Source of the DNA: Azonexaceae bacterium
Lineage (GTDB): Bacteria; Pseudomonadota; Gammaproteobacteria; Burkholderiales; Rhodocyclaceae
Direction of reading: 5' to 3'
Length of the DNA: 64,000 nucleotides
Assembly: GCA_009469675.1 (NCBI GenBank)
Contig: SSSZ01000098.1
Span: 1 to 64,000 of the forward strand
Positions 45,248-54,188 of the stretch are shown here, piece by piece. The notes under the pieces were generated by a model. That model worked only from the letters and a program-made list of their open reading frames with translations. It had not been told where the DNA came from and searched no databases. Each line of letters begins with the position of its first letter. Position 1 is the first letter of the stretch. A program made the translations under genes and the position numbers.

Positions 45248-45904
45248 ATGACCAAGTCCAATCCGAAATCGGAACGAAATATCAAGCGTATCGATAAGAA
45301 TGGACACGGCGGTGGTGGTGGAACGCATGGCTTCCAGGTTTATTTCAAACGCGATGGAGTCGAATTCACACGCTTATTCAGCGATACCAAATATGGCGGA
45401 GAGGAGGGGGCGCTGCGAGCTGCGCAGCAGTTCCGAGATAAGGCTCAGGCCAGAATTCCGCCGAAGAAGGATCCGCGAGCATCGCAGCGAGCTATGCTGT
45501 CGAAGGATGACAAAGAGGATGTGCGGAGGATATACATGCGACTTCTCGCTCTGGGTTGCCAACCGTGGCTCGACAACGAGTCGCTGTTGCCAGGGCAGGA
45601 TTGGGACAGCGAAATCCGCAAAGCGATCCGGGAGGCCCATGTTTTCTTGGTGTGTCTGTCCAGCCGGTCGGTTACCAAGCGGGGATATGTCCAGAAGGAG
45701 ATCAAATTCGCCCTGGACGCCGCCACCGAGATTTCGGAAGGGGAAATATTCATCATTCCCATCAAGCTCGAACCCTGCGAGTTACCACCCTCACTAAGCA
45801 AATGGCAATGGCTTGAGGCATACAAGGACGGATACGGCCGCCTGATCGCCAGCTTGGCCCAGCAGACCGAAAAACTTGGTCTCGATCATCTGCGCGTGGG
45901 CTAA
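45248..45904 (+). CDS. AP2-like/TIR domain fusion protein
   Basis: A 218-residue protein. Residues about 27-70 resemble an AP2-like DNA-binding domain (GFQVYFKRDGVEFTRLF, then GALRAAQQFRDKA). Residues about 85-210 match a TIR_2 domain: CQPWLDNESLLPGQDWDSEI, AHVFLVCLSSRSVTKRGYVQ, then KEIKFALD and FIIPIKLEPCELP. The presumed NADase Glu is Glu151 (VQKEIK). The usual first strand (consensus like IFLCHSS.D) is missing, with RAMLSKDDKEDV at that place. An AAAGGCGG site precedes the ATG. This may be an NAD-consuming immune effector; the function is inferred from the family. Confidence 0.75.
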   Translation: MTKSNPKSERNIKRIDKNGHGGGGGTHGFQVYFKRDGVEFTRLFSDTKYGGEEGALRAAQQFRDKAQARIPPKKDPRASQRAMLSKDDKEDVRRIYMRLLALGCQPWLDNESLLPGQDWDSEIRKAIREAHVFLVCLSSRSVTKRGYVQKEIKFALDAATEISEGEIFIIPIKLEPCELPPSLSKWQWLEAYKDGYGRLIASLAQQTEKLGLDHLRVG

Positions 45905-45908
45905 TCGA

Positions 45909-47333
45909 ATGACCCGCAAAAACCGCCCCTGGCTCTTCTACGACACTACCGCCTCGGTGTGCACTACCTGCCTGCGCCAGGTCGAGGCCAAGGTGGTCAT
46001 CAAGGGGAAAGAGGTCTTCCTCGATAAATGGTGCCCGGCCCACGGCAGCGAGCGGGTGCTGATCGCCGACGACGCCGACTACTACCGCCTGGGCCGGGAG
46101 GTCTACGTCAAGGCGCCGGAGATGCCCGAGCGCTTCAATACCGAAATGCGCCACGGCTGCCCCTACGACTGCGGCCTCTGCCCGGACCACATGCAGCATT
46201 CCTGTCTTTCGGTGGTTGAGATCAGCGAACACTGCAACCTGCGCTGTCCGGTGTGCTACGCCGAGTCGGGGCCGGAGCGGCAGACCCACCGGTCGCTGGC
46301 CGAGGTCGAGGCGATGCTCGACGCCGTCGTCGCCAACGAGGGCGAGCCGGACGTGGTGCAGCTTTCCGGCGGCGAGCCGACCCTGCACCCGCAATTCTTC
46401 GCCATTCTGGACGCCGCCAAGGCCCGGCCCATCCGCCACCTGATGATTAACACCAACGGCCTGCGCCTGGCCCGGGAGCCGGAATTCGTCGCCCGCCTGG
46501 CGGCCTACAAGCCGGGGCTGGAAATCTACCTCCAATTCGACTCCCTCGACGACGCCGTGCTGCAGCAACTGCGCGGCGCCGACCTGGCCGAAATCCACGA
46601 ACGCGCCCTGGCCAACCTGGAAGCCCACGGCCTTTCGACCACCCTGGTGATGACGGTGAAGCGCGGGGTGAACGACGGCGAGATCGGCGCCGTGATCCGC
46701 CACGGCCTCAAGTACCGCTGCGTCCGGGGCGTGACCCTGCAGCCCGTGTCGGACGCCGGGCGCAACCTGGATTTCGACGGCAGGCGCCACCGCCTGACGG
46801 TGAGCGAGGTGCGCCGCCGCATCGCCGAGCAATCGGAATTATTCACCCTCGACGACATCGTCCCCGTCCCCTGCAACCCGGATACCCTGGCCATGGGCTA
46901 CGCCGTCAAGCTGGCGGGCGAGGTGCTGCCCCTGACCCGCCACCTCGGCCCCGAGGCCCTGCTCGCCGGGCCGCGCAACACCATCGTCTTCGAGCGCGAC
47001 CCGGCGATCAAGGACGCCGTGTTCAAGCTCTTCTCCACCAACCATTCGCCGGAGACGCAAGCCAACTGCCTGGCAGCGCTGCTCTGCTGCCTGCCGACGG
47101 TGGCAGCGCCGGACCTCGGCTACGAAAACGTCTTCCGCGTCCTGATCGTGCAATTCATGGACGCCGCCAACCTCGACCTGCGGGCCTTGAAGAAATCCTG
47201 CGTCCACTTCGCCCTGCCCGACGGCCGATTGATCCCCTTCGAAGCCTACAACCTCTTCTACCGGGGCGAGCGGGCGGCGAAGACGGCGGCAATCCAGGCC
47301 GAGATACGGGCGGCTACCGAAAGGCGGCGGTGA
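45909..47333 (+). CDS. Radical SAM protein of the MJ0619/Tes type
   Basis: A 474-residue radical SAM enzyme starting 4 bases after the TIR gene. The N-terminus is Cys-rich: a zinc-ribbon set (Cys18, Cys21, Cys42, His45) and a second cluster (CPYDCGLC: Cys84, Cys88, Cys91). The radical SAM motif CNLRCPVC is at Cys109, Cys113, Cys116, followed by QLSGGEPTLHP. This layout fits the MJ0619-type methylpterin methyltransferase and tetraether synthase (Tes) superfamily as I know it. Which reaction it catalyses here is not shown. Confidence 0.8.
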   Translation: MTRKNRPWLFYDTTASVCTTCLRQVEAKVVIKGKEVFLDKWCPAHGSERVLIADDADYYRLGREVYVKAPEMPERFNTEMRHGCPYDCGLCPDHMQHSCLSVVEISEHCNLRCPVCYAESGPERQTHRSLAEVEAMLDAVVANEGEPDVVQLSGGEPTLHPQFFAILDAAKARPIRHLMINTNGLRLAREPEFVARLAAYKPGLEIYLQFDSLDDAVLQQLRGADLAEIHERALANLEAHGLSTTLVMTVKRGVNDGEIGAVIRHGLKYRCVRGVTLQPVSDAGRNLDFDGRRHRLTVSEVRRRIAEQSELFTLDDIVPVPCNPDTLAMGYAVKLAGEVLPLTRHLGPEALLAGPRNTIVFERDPAIKDAVFKLFSTNHSPETQANCLAALLCCLPTVAAPDLGYENVFRVLIVQFMDAANLDLRALKKSCVHFALPDGRLIPFEAYNLFYRGERAAKTAAIQAEIRAATERRR

Positions 47334-47514
47334 GGGGTCGGCGCGGATGGCAGGCGTGGGCGAGACGCGGTCGGCCAGCCTGGTTACTCCAAGGACATTC
47401 GAAGGACAACGACCTGTGTCGCTTCATGCCATAACCTCCCGGGAAACTGGCCCCCTCGCCATTGCCCTATTTTCGCCGCCGGCATCGTCTGCCTGATGAT
47501 GAGCCTGCGGACCT

Positions 47515-48510
47515 TCACTCGCGCTTGGACGCGGCTGTGGCACGCGCGAGCCGTGCGCCGCGGCGCCAGGCGGCCGGTGGGGCGCCGAACTCGCGTTTGA
47601 AGGCGCGATTGAACGCGGCTTCCGATTCATATCCGACGCGCTCGCCGATGCGCGCCACCGCATCGTTGGTGCGGGCCAGGTATTGGGCGGCGAGGGCCAT
47701 GCGCCATCGGGCCAGGTACTGCATCGGCGGCTCGCCGATGAGCGCCGAGAATCGGTCGGCGAGTGCAGAGCGCGAGAGGCCCACGCCGCTGGCCAGGGAA
47801 TCGACCTGCCAGTCTTGGTCCGGCCGGGCATGCATCAGCGCCAGCGCCTTGCCGACATAGGGATCGCGCAGCCCGGCCAGCCAACCCCGCTGTTCCTCTG
47901 GCAATTGGCGGATATAGCAGCGTAGCGCCTCTACGAACAGCAGTTCGGCCAGGCGCCCCATCACCGCCTCGCGACCTGATTGCGGGGCGTGCGTTTCCTG
48001 TGCGCCGTGCTGTAGCGCTGAGACCATCCAGCGCGTTGCCGGATCGTCGCCCAGCGCCACATGGAGCATTCGCGGAAGCCCGGACAGAAGGGGGCGGCAA
48101 AGGCGCTTGTCGCAGGCCATGTAGCCGCAGATGAATCGCGTTCGGGGCCCGCTGCCGCCGTGGCGGATTCGCATCAGGCCACTGCTCGCGGCGTCGGGCC
48201 GAACCAGCGATGCGGCATGAGTAGGATTGAGATGCAGGTCGCTGCCGAGCACGTGCGTGTCGCTATGAGGAAACATCAGAAGATCGCCGGCGGCGAGATC
48301 GAGCACTTCGCCACCGTCAGCCAGACGTGTCCGGCAGGCACCCTCGACCAGCAGGTGAAAGATCGCGACATGTTCAGCGTCGGGTAGGAAATGCGAAATG
48401 TCATCCTCGCCAGGTGCCGAGTCGACGCACCATGGTGCGCTGAAGTCCGCCTCAAGAAAAATGCCGCTGGTCAGGCGCAGAACCTTAAGGGTTTCGGAAA
48501 GGGCATCCAT
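47515..48510 (-). CDS. AraC-family transcriptional regulator with cupin sensor
   Basis: A 331-residue regulator. The N-terminal half is a cupin-type sensor (HVAIFHLLVEGACRTRL, DLAAGDLLMFPHSDTH). The C-terminal AraC DNA-binding domain includes DSLASGVGLSRSALADRFSA and the second helix-turn-helix VGYESEAAFNRAFKREFGAP. It is divergent from the DUF2917-di-iron genes across a 225-base region and is the likely regulator of them. Confidence 0.9.
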   Translation of the reverse strand: MDALSETLKVLRLTSGIFLEADFSAPWCVDSAPGEDDISHFLPDAEHVAIFHLLVEGACRTRLADGGEVLDLAAGDLLMFPHSDTHVLGSDLHLNPTHAASLVRPDAASSGLMRIRHGGSGPRTRFICGYMACDKRLCRPLLSGLPRMLHVALGDDPATRWMVSALQHGAQETHAPQSGREAVMGRLAELLFVEALRCYIRQLPEEQRGWLAGLRDPYVGKALALMHARPDQDWQVDSLASGVGLSRSALADRFSALIGEPPMQYLARWRMALAAQYLARTNDAVARIGERVGYESEAAFNRAFKREFGAPPAAWRRGARLARATAASKRE

Positions 48511-48735
48511 GGCGATCCTCGCAATACCGTCCGACTTCCTATCTTAGCCGATTGCGTGCCGGGGTGCCTCGGCCCGGACTTGCAGTCAATCTCGGCGGCG
48601 CTGTGGACAAGCGATTTTTCCGTGGTGGCGTTCCGGCATAGTGCGGGCGCGTCGTGGTCAAGTCTTCGGGCAGCGCTGCGTCCACCATGAAATCACCCCG
48701 ACAACGCCGGCTCTGTCGCCGGAAAGGAGACCATC

Positions 48736-49068
48736 ATGGAACAAGTTTTCACCTCTACCCGCACACTGCGGATCGCCGGCAGGCAGGCGATCGCCGTGCC
48801 CACTGTCCGCGGAAGTCGCGTCGAGGTCACCGGCGGCCGTGCCTGGCTGACCATCGAACGAGATGAACGCGACTTCGTGTTGCCGTCCGGCGGCGTCTTC
48901 GATTGCGATATCGACGGACTGCTCGTCATCGAAATGCTCGACGAAGGCACGCTGACAGTCGCGGTTTCCAGCTCTGCTCCCGATGCTTCGAGTGGGAGTC
49001 GATCCAGGTTCATCGGGCGCGTCAGCGCCGCGTGGCACCTAGCCCCTGAAGCGATCTGCCAATCCTGA
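48736..49068 (+). CDS. DUF2917-like protein
   Basis: A 110-residue protein, probably cytosolic, with the beta pattern of DUF2917 (VEVTGGRAWLTIERDERDFV, then LPSGGVFDCDIDGLLVIEML). The function of the family is not established. A strong AAAGGAG site precedes the ATG. It lies between the AraC regulator and the di-iron protein, 24 bases before the latter. Confidence 0.75.
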   Translation: MEQVFTSTRTLRIAGRQAIAVPTVRGSRVEVTGGRAWLTIERDERDFVLPSGGVFDCDIDGLLVIEMLDEGTLTVAVSSSAPDASSGSRSRFIGRVSAAWHLAPEAICQS

Positions 49069-49092
49069 TTTTTCACCCCGAGGAGACCTCAA

Positions 49093-50025
49093 ATGGAATC
49101 AACCATGGAAATCCGCCGCACCAAATATGCCCAATGTGTTTCCGCATCTAAGCGTGTCCGCTGGACAATCGACGATGTCCTACGTGGGCGGGACTTCGAT
49201 ACGGACCACAAGTTTTTGCCCGACGGACTTTCGCTTGTCGACACTCTACCCTTCCTCCAGCCACACGCTGCCCGGTTCTTCAGCCAGGTTCAGGGGCGAA
49301 CCTACGCCAACATGTTCGGCCTGGTGGAGCGTTTCATCTGCGCTAAGATTCTTGAGGTGAGCCGCGAACATTGGCTTGGCGACCAGACCGCCCTCGAGGC
49401 GTTGGTTCGGTTTTCCGACGAGGAACTCAAGCACCAGGAGTTGTTTCGGCGCATCGAAGCAAAGCTCGCCGGTACAATGCCCACGGGATATCGCTTCATG
49501 CCGCAGCCTGATGCGGTCGCCGCCGCTGTCCTCGCCGCGTCGACCTGGGCAGTGCTCGGGCTGACCTGCCACATCGAACTCTTCACGCAGGCGCACTACC
49601 GCTCCAGTATCGAATCGGATGCCGCGCTCTCGCCGCTTTGGAAGGATGTATTTCTCTACCACTGGCGGGAAGAGTCGCAGCATGCGGTGCTCGACGAACT
49701 CGAGTGGATTCGGGAGGACGCCCGGCTCACCGAAAATCAGCGCGACGCCGCAGTGGACGACCTGATCGGCCTCGTCGGTGCCGTCGACGGCTTGCTGGTC
49801 CAACAGGCAGCCGCCGACATCGGGTACTTCGTCGGTTCCGCCGGGCAGACGTTTACCGCCGACGAGACGGCGCTGATCGGAGACACCTTGCTGCGTGCCT
49901 ATCGGCATCAGTACATCGTCTCGGGCGTGCGCGATACGCGTTTCGTCGAGGTGCTCGGCCATATGGTCAGCGCGGCGCAGAAAACCCGTATCAATGACGC
50001 GTTGGCGCCGCTGCTTGCGCATTGA
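49093..50025 (+). CDS. Ferritin-like di-iron protein
   Basis: A 310-residue all-helical protein. Metal-ligand motifs are seen in order: Glu in VERFICAKIL, FSDEELKHQELF (ExxH), CHIELF and WREESQHAVLDELEW (ExxH). This fits the ferritin-like/AurF-type di-iron family, whose members oxidise small molecules or hydrolyse substrates using O2. A GAGGAGA site precedes the ATG. The substrate is unknown; the gene is controlled presumably by the divergent AraC regulator. Confidence 0.8.
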   Translation: MESTMEIRRTKYAQCVSASKRVRWTIDDVLRGRDFDTDHKFLPDGLSLVDTLPFLQPHAARFFSQVQGRTYANMFGLVERFICAKILEVSREHWLGDQTALEALVRFSDEELKHQELFRRIEAKLAGTMPTGYRFMPQPDAVAAAVLAASTWAVLGLTCHIELFTQAHYRSSIESDAALSPLWKDVFLYHWREESQHAVLDELEWIREDARLTENQRDAAVDDLIGLVGAVDGLLVQQAAADIGYFVGSAGQTFTADETALIGDTLLRAYRHQYIVSGVRDTRFVEVLGHMVSAAQKTRINDALAPLLAH

Positions 50026-50129
50026 GGCCGGCATCGCTCCCACGCAGGCGGCGCAGCACGGTGTGCGTGGGGGCGGCGACCCTCGGTTTGTGGCAGCAAT
50101 CCATCCATTGCGATGAGGAGGAATGATCG

Positions 50130-50606
50130 ATGTCCAAGCACGAAATGACTGGGGCGCTGAGCTTCTTTGCACTGCTGGCGACCGCGGGGGTTGGTACAGA
50201 GGGTGCGCACGCTGCGGTTCCGGCGCGGCCGGTGATCGTCGTGCCGCGCATGGTCCCGGCGATTTCTCGGCCGACGCCTTTGCCCGCCGAAAGCGCAACC
50301 GAGAGGGCAGCTCCCGCGGTGCCATTCGGTTTTCCGATGCCGAAAACGACAACGAAGTACTCCGGCATCGCTTACTTGGCGATGAAGAAATGGGGGATGC
50401 CCGATCGATCGATCAAACGGGTCTGCACACGAGCGGATCGGCCTGCGCTTCCCGACTTGACCGGCGGTCCGCGGTTTCAAATTGGCAATGGCCGAATCGC
50501 TTCTGGTTCTGCTCTAGCATGCAGTCGGAAGCGCGGGGATTCGTGTCACTTTGCCGGGTTTTCCCCAGTTTCCAGCCGGGAACCTTTGCGGGAACCTGGG
50601 GCCTGA
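50130..50606 (+). CDS. Small secreted proline-rich protein
   Basis: A 158-residue protein after a perfect GAGGAGGA ribosome binding site (50115-50122), with a signal peptide (about 1-28, LLATAGVGTEGAHAA) and a Pro-rich segment to about residue 75. The second half has no recognisable pattern and its lower GC content is unlike the MFS gene that follows; its true end may differ. I do not recognise a family. Confidence 0.55.
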   Translation: MSKHEMTGALSFFALLATAGVGTEGAHAAVPARPVIVVPRMVPAISRPTPLPAESATERAAPAVPFGFPMPKTTTKYSGIAYLAMKKWGMPDRSIKRVCTRADRPALPDLTGGPRFQIGNGRIASGSALACSRKRGDSCHFAGFSPVSSREPLREPGA

Positions 50607-50632
50607 TCCTTTCGTTGCCGCCGCCTCACCCC

Positions 50633-51847
50633 ATGACCGCCCAGAAAAACCGTTCCCTCGCCCCCGCCTTGCTGTTTGCCGCCGGTATCGTCTGCGTGGC
50701 GATGGGCATCCGCCATACCTTCGGCCTCTTCCTGGCGCCGATGACCGCCGACCACCAGTGGGGGCGCGAGGTGTTTTCCTTCGCCATCGCCTTGCAGAAT
50801 CTCGCTTGGGGCGCCGCCCAGCCCTTCGCCGGCCTGCTTGCCGACCGCTTCGGGGCGAAGCGGGTGCTCTGGGGCGGCGCCGTGCTTTATGCCCTGGGCC
50901 TGGCCGGCATGGCCTGGGCCGGCAGCGGCACCGGCTTTGCCGCCACCGCCGGCCTCCTGATCGGCCTGGCCCAGAGCGGCACGACCTACAGCGTGGTGTT
51001 TTCCGCCCTCGGCCGGCTGCTTCCCGCCCACCGCCAGAGCTGGGCCATGGGCCTGGTGGCGGCGGCGGGTTCCTTCGGCCAGTTTCTCATGGTGCCGGTG
51101 GGGTCGGGCCTGATCGGTGGGATCGGCTGGTTCAGCACCTTGCTCGTCTTCTCCCTGGCGTCGCTCTTGATCCTCCCCCTCGGGGCGGCGCTTACCCAAG
51201 GCCTCGGCGCCCGGGCGGCAAGCGCCGGCCAGACGGCCCTGGAGGCCATCGGCGAGGCCCTGCGGGAGCGGAGTTTCGTCCTCCTTACCGTGGGGTACTT
51301 CGTCTGCGGCTTCCAGGTCGTTTTCATCGGCGTCCATCTGCCCACCTACCTCCTCGACAAAGGGCTGTCGGGCAATGTCGGCATGACCGCGCTGGCCCTC
51401 ATCGGTCTTTTCAACATCTTCGGCACCTACACCGTCGGCCACCTCGGCAGCCGTTACCCCAAGCGTTTTCTGCTGGCCGGCATCTACAGCCTGCGCAGCG
51501 TGGTCATCGGCCTCTTTCTGGTTCTCCCGCTGACCCCCTTGTCGGTTTATGTCTTTGCCGCCGCCATGGGCTTCCTCTGGCTGTCCACGGTGCCCGCGAC
51601 CAATGCCATCGTGGCCCAGATTTTCGGCGTGCGTTTCCTCGGTATGTTGTCGGGTTTCGTCTTCTTCAGCCATCAGATCGGCAGCTTCCTCGGGGTCTGG
51701 CTGGGTGGCCGGCTCTTCGACGCCAACGGCTCCTACGACGTGGTGTGGGGAATCTGCATCGCGTTGGGCGGGCTGGCGGCGCTCCTCAACCTGCCCATCG
51801 ACGAGCGCAATCTGGAGATCCGGCGGGCCGCTGCCAAGGCGGCTTGA
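50633..51847 (+). CDS. Major facilitator superfamily transporter
   Basis: A 404-residue protein with about 12 membrane helices. It opens [20 protein letters not shown] and has the motif A-like loop [13 protein letters not shown]. It resembles monocarboxylate-type MFS carriers. The frame is open for 170 codons upstream, but that part overlaps the small secreted gene and has the wrong character, so ATG 50633 is preferred. No clear ribosome binding site is present. Substrate unknown. Confidence 0.8.
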   Translation: MTAQKNRSLAPALLFAAGIVCVAMGIRHTFGLFLAPMTADHQWGREVFSFAIALQNLAWGAAQPFAGLLADRFGAKRVLWGGAVLYALGLAGMAWAGSGTGFAATAGLLIGLAQSGTTYSVVFSALGRLLPAHRQSWAMGLVAAAGSFGQFLMVPVGSGLIGGIGWFSTLLVFSLASLLILPLGAALTQGLGARAASAGQTALEAIGEALRERSFVLLTVGYFVCGFQVVFIGVHLPTYLLDKGLSGNVGMTALALIGLFNIFGTYTVGHLGSRYPKRFLLAGIYSLRSVVIGLFLVLPLTPLSVYVFAAAMGFLWLSTVPATNAIVAQIFGVRFLGMLSGFVFFSHQIGSFLGVWLGGRLFDANGSYDVVWGICIALGGLAALLNLPIDERNLEIRRAAAKAA

Positions 51848-51866
51848 ACCGGCCATTGCCGGTAAA

Positions 51867-52760
51867 ATGCCGGCCATGAACTGGCAAACGATCAAGGAAC
51901 GCTGCGACCTCTACGAACGCCTGATGCGGCTCGACAAGCCCATCGGCATCCTGTTGCTGCTCTGGCCGACCCTCTGGGGATTGTGGCTGTCGGCGCTGGG
52001 CCGGCCGGACTGGGTGGTGGTCTGGGTCTTCGTCCTCGGCACCGTGCTGATGCGCTCGGCGGGCTGCGTCATCAACGATTTCGCCGACCGGGATTTCGAC
52101 AAGCACGTCGAACGCACCAAGGACCGCCCGCTCACCGCCGGCCGGGTGAGCGTCAAGGAAGCCCTGGTGCTATTCGCTGCCCTCAGCCTGTGCGCCTTCG
52201 CCCTGGTCCTCATGCTGGGCAATCGGCTGGTCATCGGGATGTCGGTGCCGGCGTTGTTCCTGGCGGCGAGCTACCCCTTCACCAAGCGCTTCTTCGCCAT
52301 TCCCCAGGCCTACCTCGGCATCGCCTTCGGCTTCGGCATCCCCATGGCCTACGCCGCCCATCTCGACAAAGTGCCGGCCGAGGCCTGGTGGCTGCTCTTG
52401 GCCAACGTCTTCTGGGCGGTGGCCTACGACACCGAATACGCCATGGTGGACCGGGACGACGACATCAAGATCGGCATCAAGACCTCGGCGCTGACCTTCG
52501 GCCGCTTCGACGTGGCGGCGGTGATGCTCTGCTACGGCGCCACCCTCGGCCTCATCGCCTGGATCGGCCACGGCCTTGGCCGGGGTTATTTTTTTTACGG
52601 CGGCGTGGCGGTAGCGGCGGCGATCATGGGCTGGCACTACACCCTGATCCGGCGGCGGGAACGCCTGGCCTGCTTCAAGGCCTTTCTCAACAACAACTAC
52701 GTCGGGGCGGCGATTTTCGCCGGCATCGCCGGCGATTTTCTTCTCGGCCCCAGCTCCTGA
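51867..52760 (+). CDS. ubiA: 4-hydroxybenzoate polyprenyltransferase
   Basis: Integral membrane prenyltransferase of ubiquinone synthesis, 297 residues. The two aspartate-rich motifs are clear: [20 protein letters not shown] and [12 protein letters not shown]. The start [12 protein letters not shown] gives [20 protein letters not shown] at the expected place; a start 9 bases later is also possible. It is 20 bases after the MFS gene. ubiC is not nearby; ubiD follows 2.9 kb downstream. Confidence 0.93.
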   Translation: MPAMNWQTIKERCDLYERLMRLDKPIGILLLLWPTLWGLWLSALGRPDWVVVWVFVLGTVLMRSAGCVINDFADRDFDKHVERTKDRPLTAGRVSVKEALVLFAALSLCAFALVLMLGNRLVIGMSVPALFLAASYPFTKRFFAIPQAYLGIAFGFGIPMAYAAHLDKVPAEAWWLLLANVFWAVAYDTEYAMVDRDDDIKIGIKTSALTFGRFDVAAVMLCYGATLGLIAWIGHGLGRGYFFYGGVAVAAAIMGWHYTLIRRRERLACFKAFLNNNYVGAAIFAGIAGDFLLGPSS

Positions 52761-52777
52761 GCCGGCGGGCCGTCGGC

Positions 52778-54154
52778 TCAGGCTGGGCGGGGTTTGCGCG
52801 GCCGGCCTCGCTTGCGCGCCCCGCGGCCGGACCAAAGGACGGGATGGCCCTGATGGTCGCGCCACCAGGCGATGAAGTCATCGACCGGCATCGGCCGGGC
52901 GAAAAGATAACCCTGGGCCCGCTTGCAGCCGAGCTCGGCGACGACCCCGGCCATGCCGGCGGTTTCGACGCCCTCGGCCAGAACATCCATTTTGAGGCGG
53001 CGGGCCAGGCGGACGATGGCGGCGATGATTTCGCGATCCTTCTTCGATTCCTCGGCCTGGCGCACGAAGCACTGGTCAATCTTGACCTCCTGCACCGGCA
53101 GCCGCTGGAGATAGCTCATCCCGGCGTAGCCCGTGCCGAAATCGTCGATGGCCAGCCGCAATCCCTGTCGGCGCAGCCGCTGGAGGACGTCGACGACCTG
53201 CGGCGTTTCCTCGACCATGAGGGTCTCGGTCAATTCAAGCAGGAGGCGCTCCGGGGCGATCTCCCAGGTGGCGAGGCTCTGGGCGATGAGATCGGGCAGT
53301 TCCGGGTCGAGGAGGTCGTGGGCGGAAACGTTGATCGACAGGCTGATGCCGATTCCGGCCGCGGCCAGCCGGTGCTGAATCTGCGCCGCCTGCTGCAGCA
53401 ACCAGCGGGTGAAGGCGCCGCGCTGGCCGAGGCGTTCGATGGCGGCCAGGGTATGGGGTGGCGGCACCTGGTCGCCGTTGCTGCGCTGCCAGCGCAAGAG
53501 GGCTTCGCAGCCGATGCAGGCGCCGCTGGCGAGGTCGATCTGGGGCTGCAGGTGGAGGCTTAACCCCGGCGCGCCGGCGAGGGTCGCCTGCAGTTCGGAA
53601 TGGAGGTTTTGCTGGTCGGCGTCGGCCCGTTCCATCGCCCGGGCGTAGAGGGCGTGGCCGTGGCCTTCCCTTTCGGCCATCAGACGGGCGATGCGGGCCG
53701 ACTGGATGAGGTGGAGCGCGTCCTCGCCGTCGTCGGGCCAGACGGCGCCGCCGCAAACGATGCGGACGGCGAGCCGGCCCTGGATGGTCGGCAGGGGGTC
53801 GATGAAATGGCCGTCCACCTTGAGCATGGCGAGTTGCAGGGGGGCGCTGCTGGGCAGGTCGGGAAGCACGGCCAGCCATTCCCAGTGGCTCACCGAATAA
53901 AGCCGGTCGGCAGGACGCAGCAGGCCCTTGAGCTGGCCGGTGAGATCGGCCCGCAGGCGGTGCCCGGCTTCTGGCGTCAGGCGGTAGAGGCCGGGATCGG
54001 CGGCGGCCGCGATGACCATCACCCCCAGGGTGCGGTCGCCTCCGAACTGCCGGGCGAGATGGGGGATTTCGACCAGGGCCGCGGCGTAGCGCGGCAGCCC
54101 GGTGATGTGGTCGATCAGGTCGTTGTGGAGGTCGGCGAAGGAGCTGGCGGTCAT
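52778..54154 (-). CDS. EAL-domain c-di-GMP phosphodiesterase
   Basis: A 458-residue protein. The N-terminal half resembles a degenerate GGDEF domain in which the active-site pentapeptide is SHWEW (89-93), so it should not make c-di-GMP. The EAL domain starts at about 190 with GCEALLRW (Glu217-Ala-Leu) and retains LTETL, DDFGTGYAGMSYL, VKIDQCFV and AEGVET, so phosphodiesterase activity is expected. No membrane segment is present. It is 35 bases after the HD-GYP gene, on the same strand. Confidence 0.9.
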   Translation of the reverse strand: MTASSFADLHNDLIDHITGLPRYAAALVEIPHLARQFGGDRTLGVMVIAAAADPGLYRLTPEAGHRLRADLTGQLKGLLRPADRLYSVSHWEWLAVLPDLPSSAPLQLAMLKVDGHFIDPLPTIQGRLAVRIVCGGAVWPDDGEDALHLIQSARIARLMAEREGHGHALYARAMERADADQQNLHSELQATLAGAPGLSLHLQPQIDLASGACIGCEALLRWQRSNGDQVPPPHTLAAIERLGQRGAFTRWLLQQAAQIQHRLAAAGIGISLSINVSAHDLLDPELPDLIAQSLATWEIAPERLLLELTETLMVEETPQVVDVLQRLRRQGLRLAIDDFGTGYAGMSYLQRLPVQEVKIDQCFVRQAEESKKDREIIAAIVRLARRLKMDVLAEGVETAGMAGVVAELGCKRAQGYLFARPMPVDDFIAWWRDHQGHPVLWSGRGARKRGRPRKPRPA

Positions 54155-54188
54155 GGCGCGGTAGGCGGGGCGCGGCGACGGCCGCGGC

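Noticed and set aside
48391-48690. 99-codon plus-strand open frame within the AraC gene and its upstream region
   Set aside because: It overlaps the well-supported AraC-type gene in antisense and lacks a ribosome binding site.
50123-50632. N-terminal extension of the MFS transporter
   Set aside because: The extension is polar and Arg-rich, unlike an MFS N-terminus, and overlaps the small secreted protein that has a perfect ribosome binding site.
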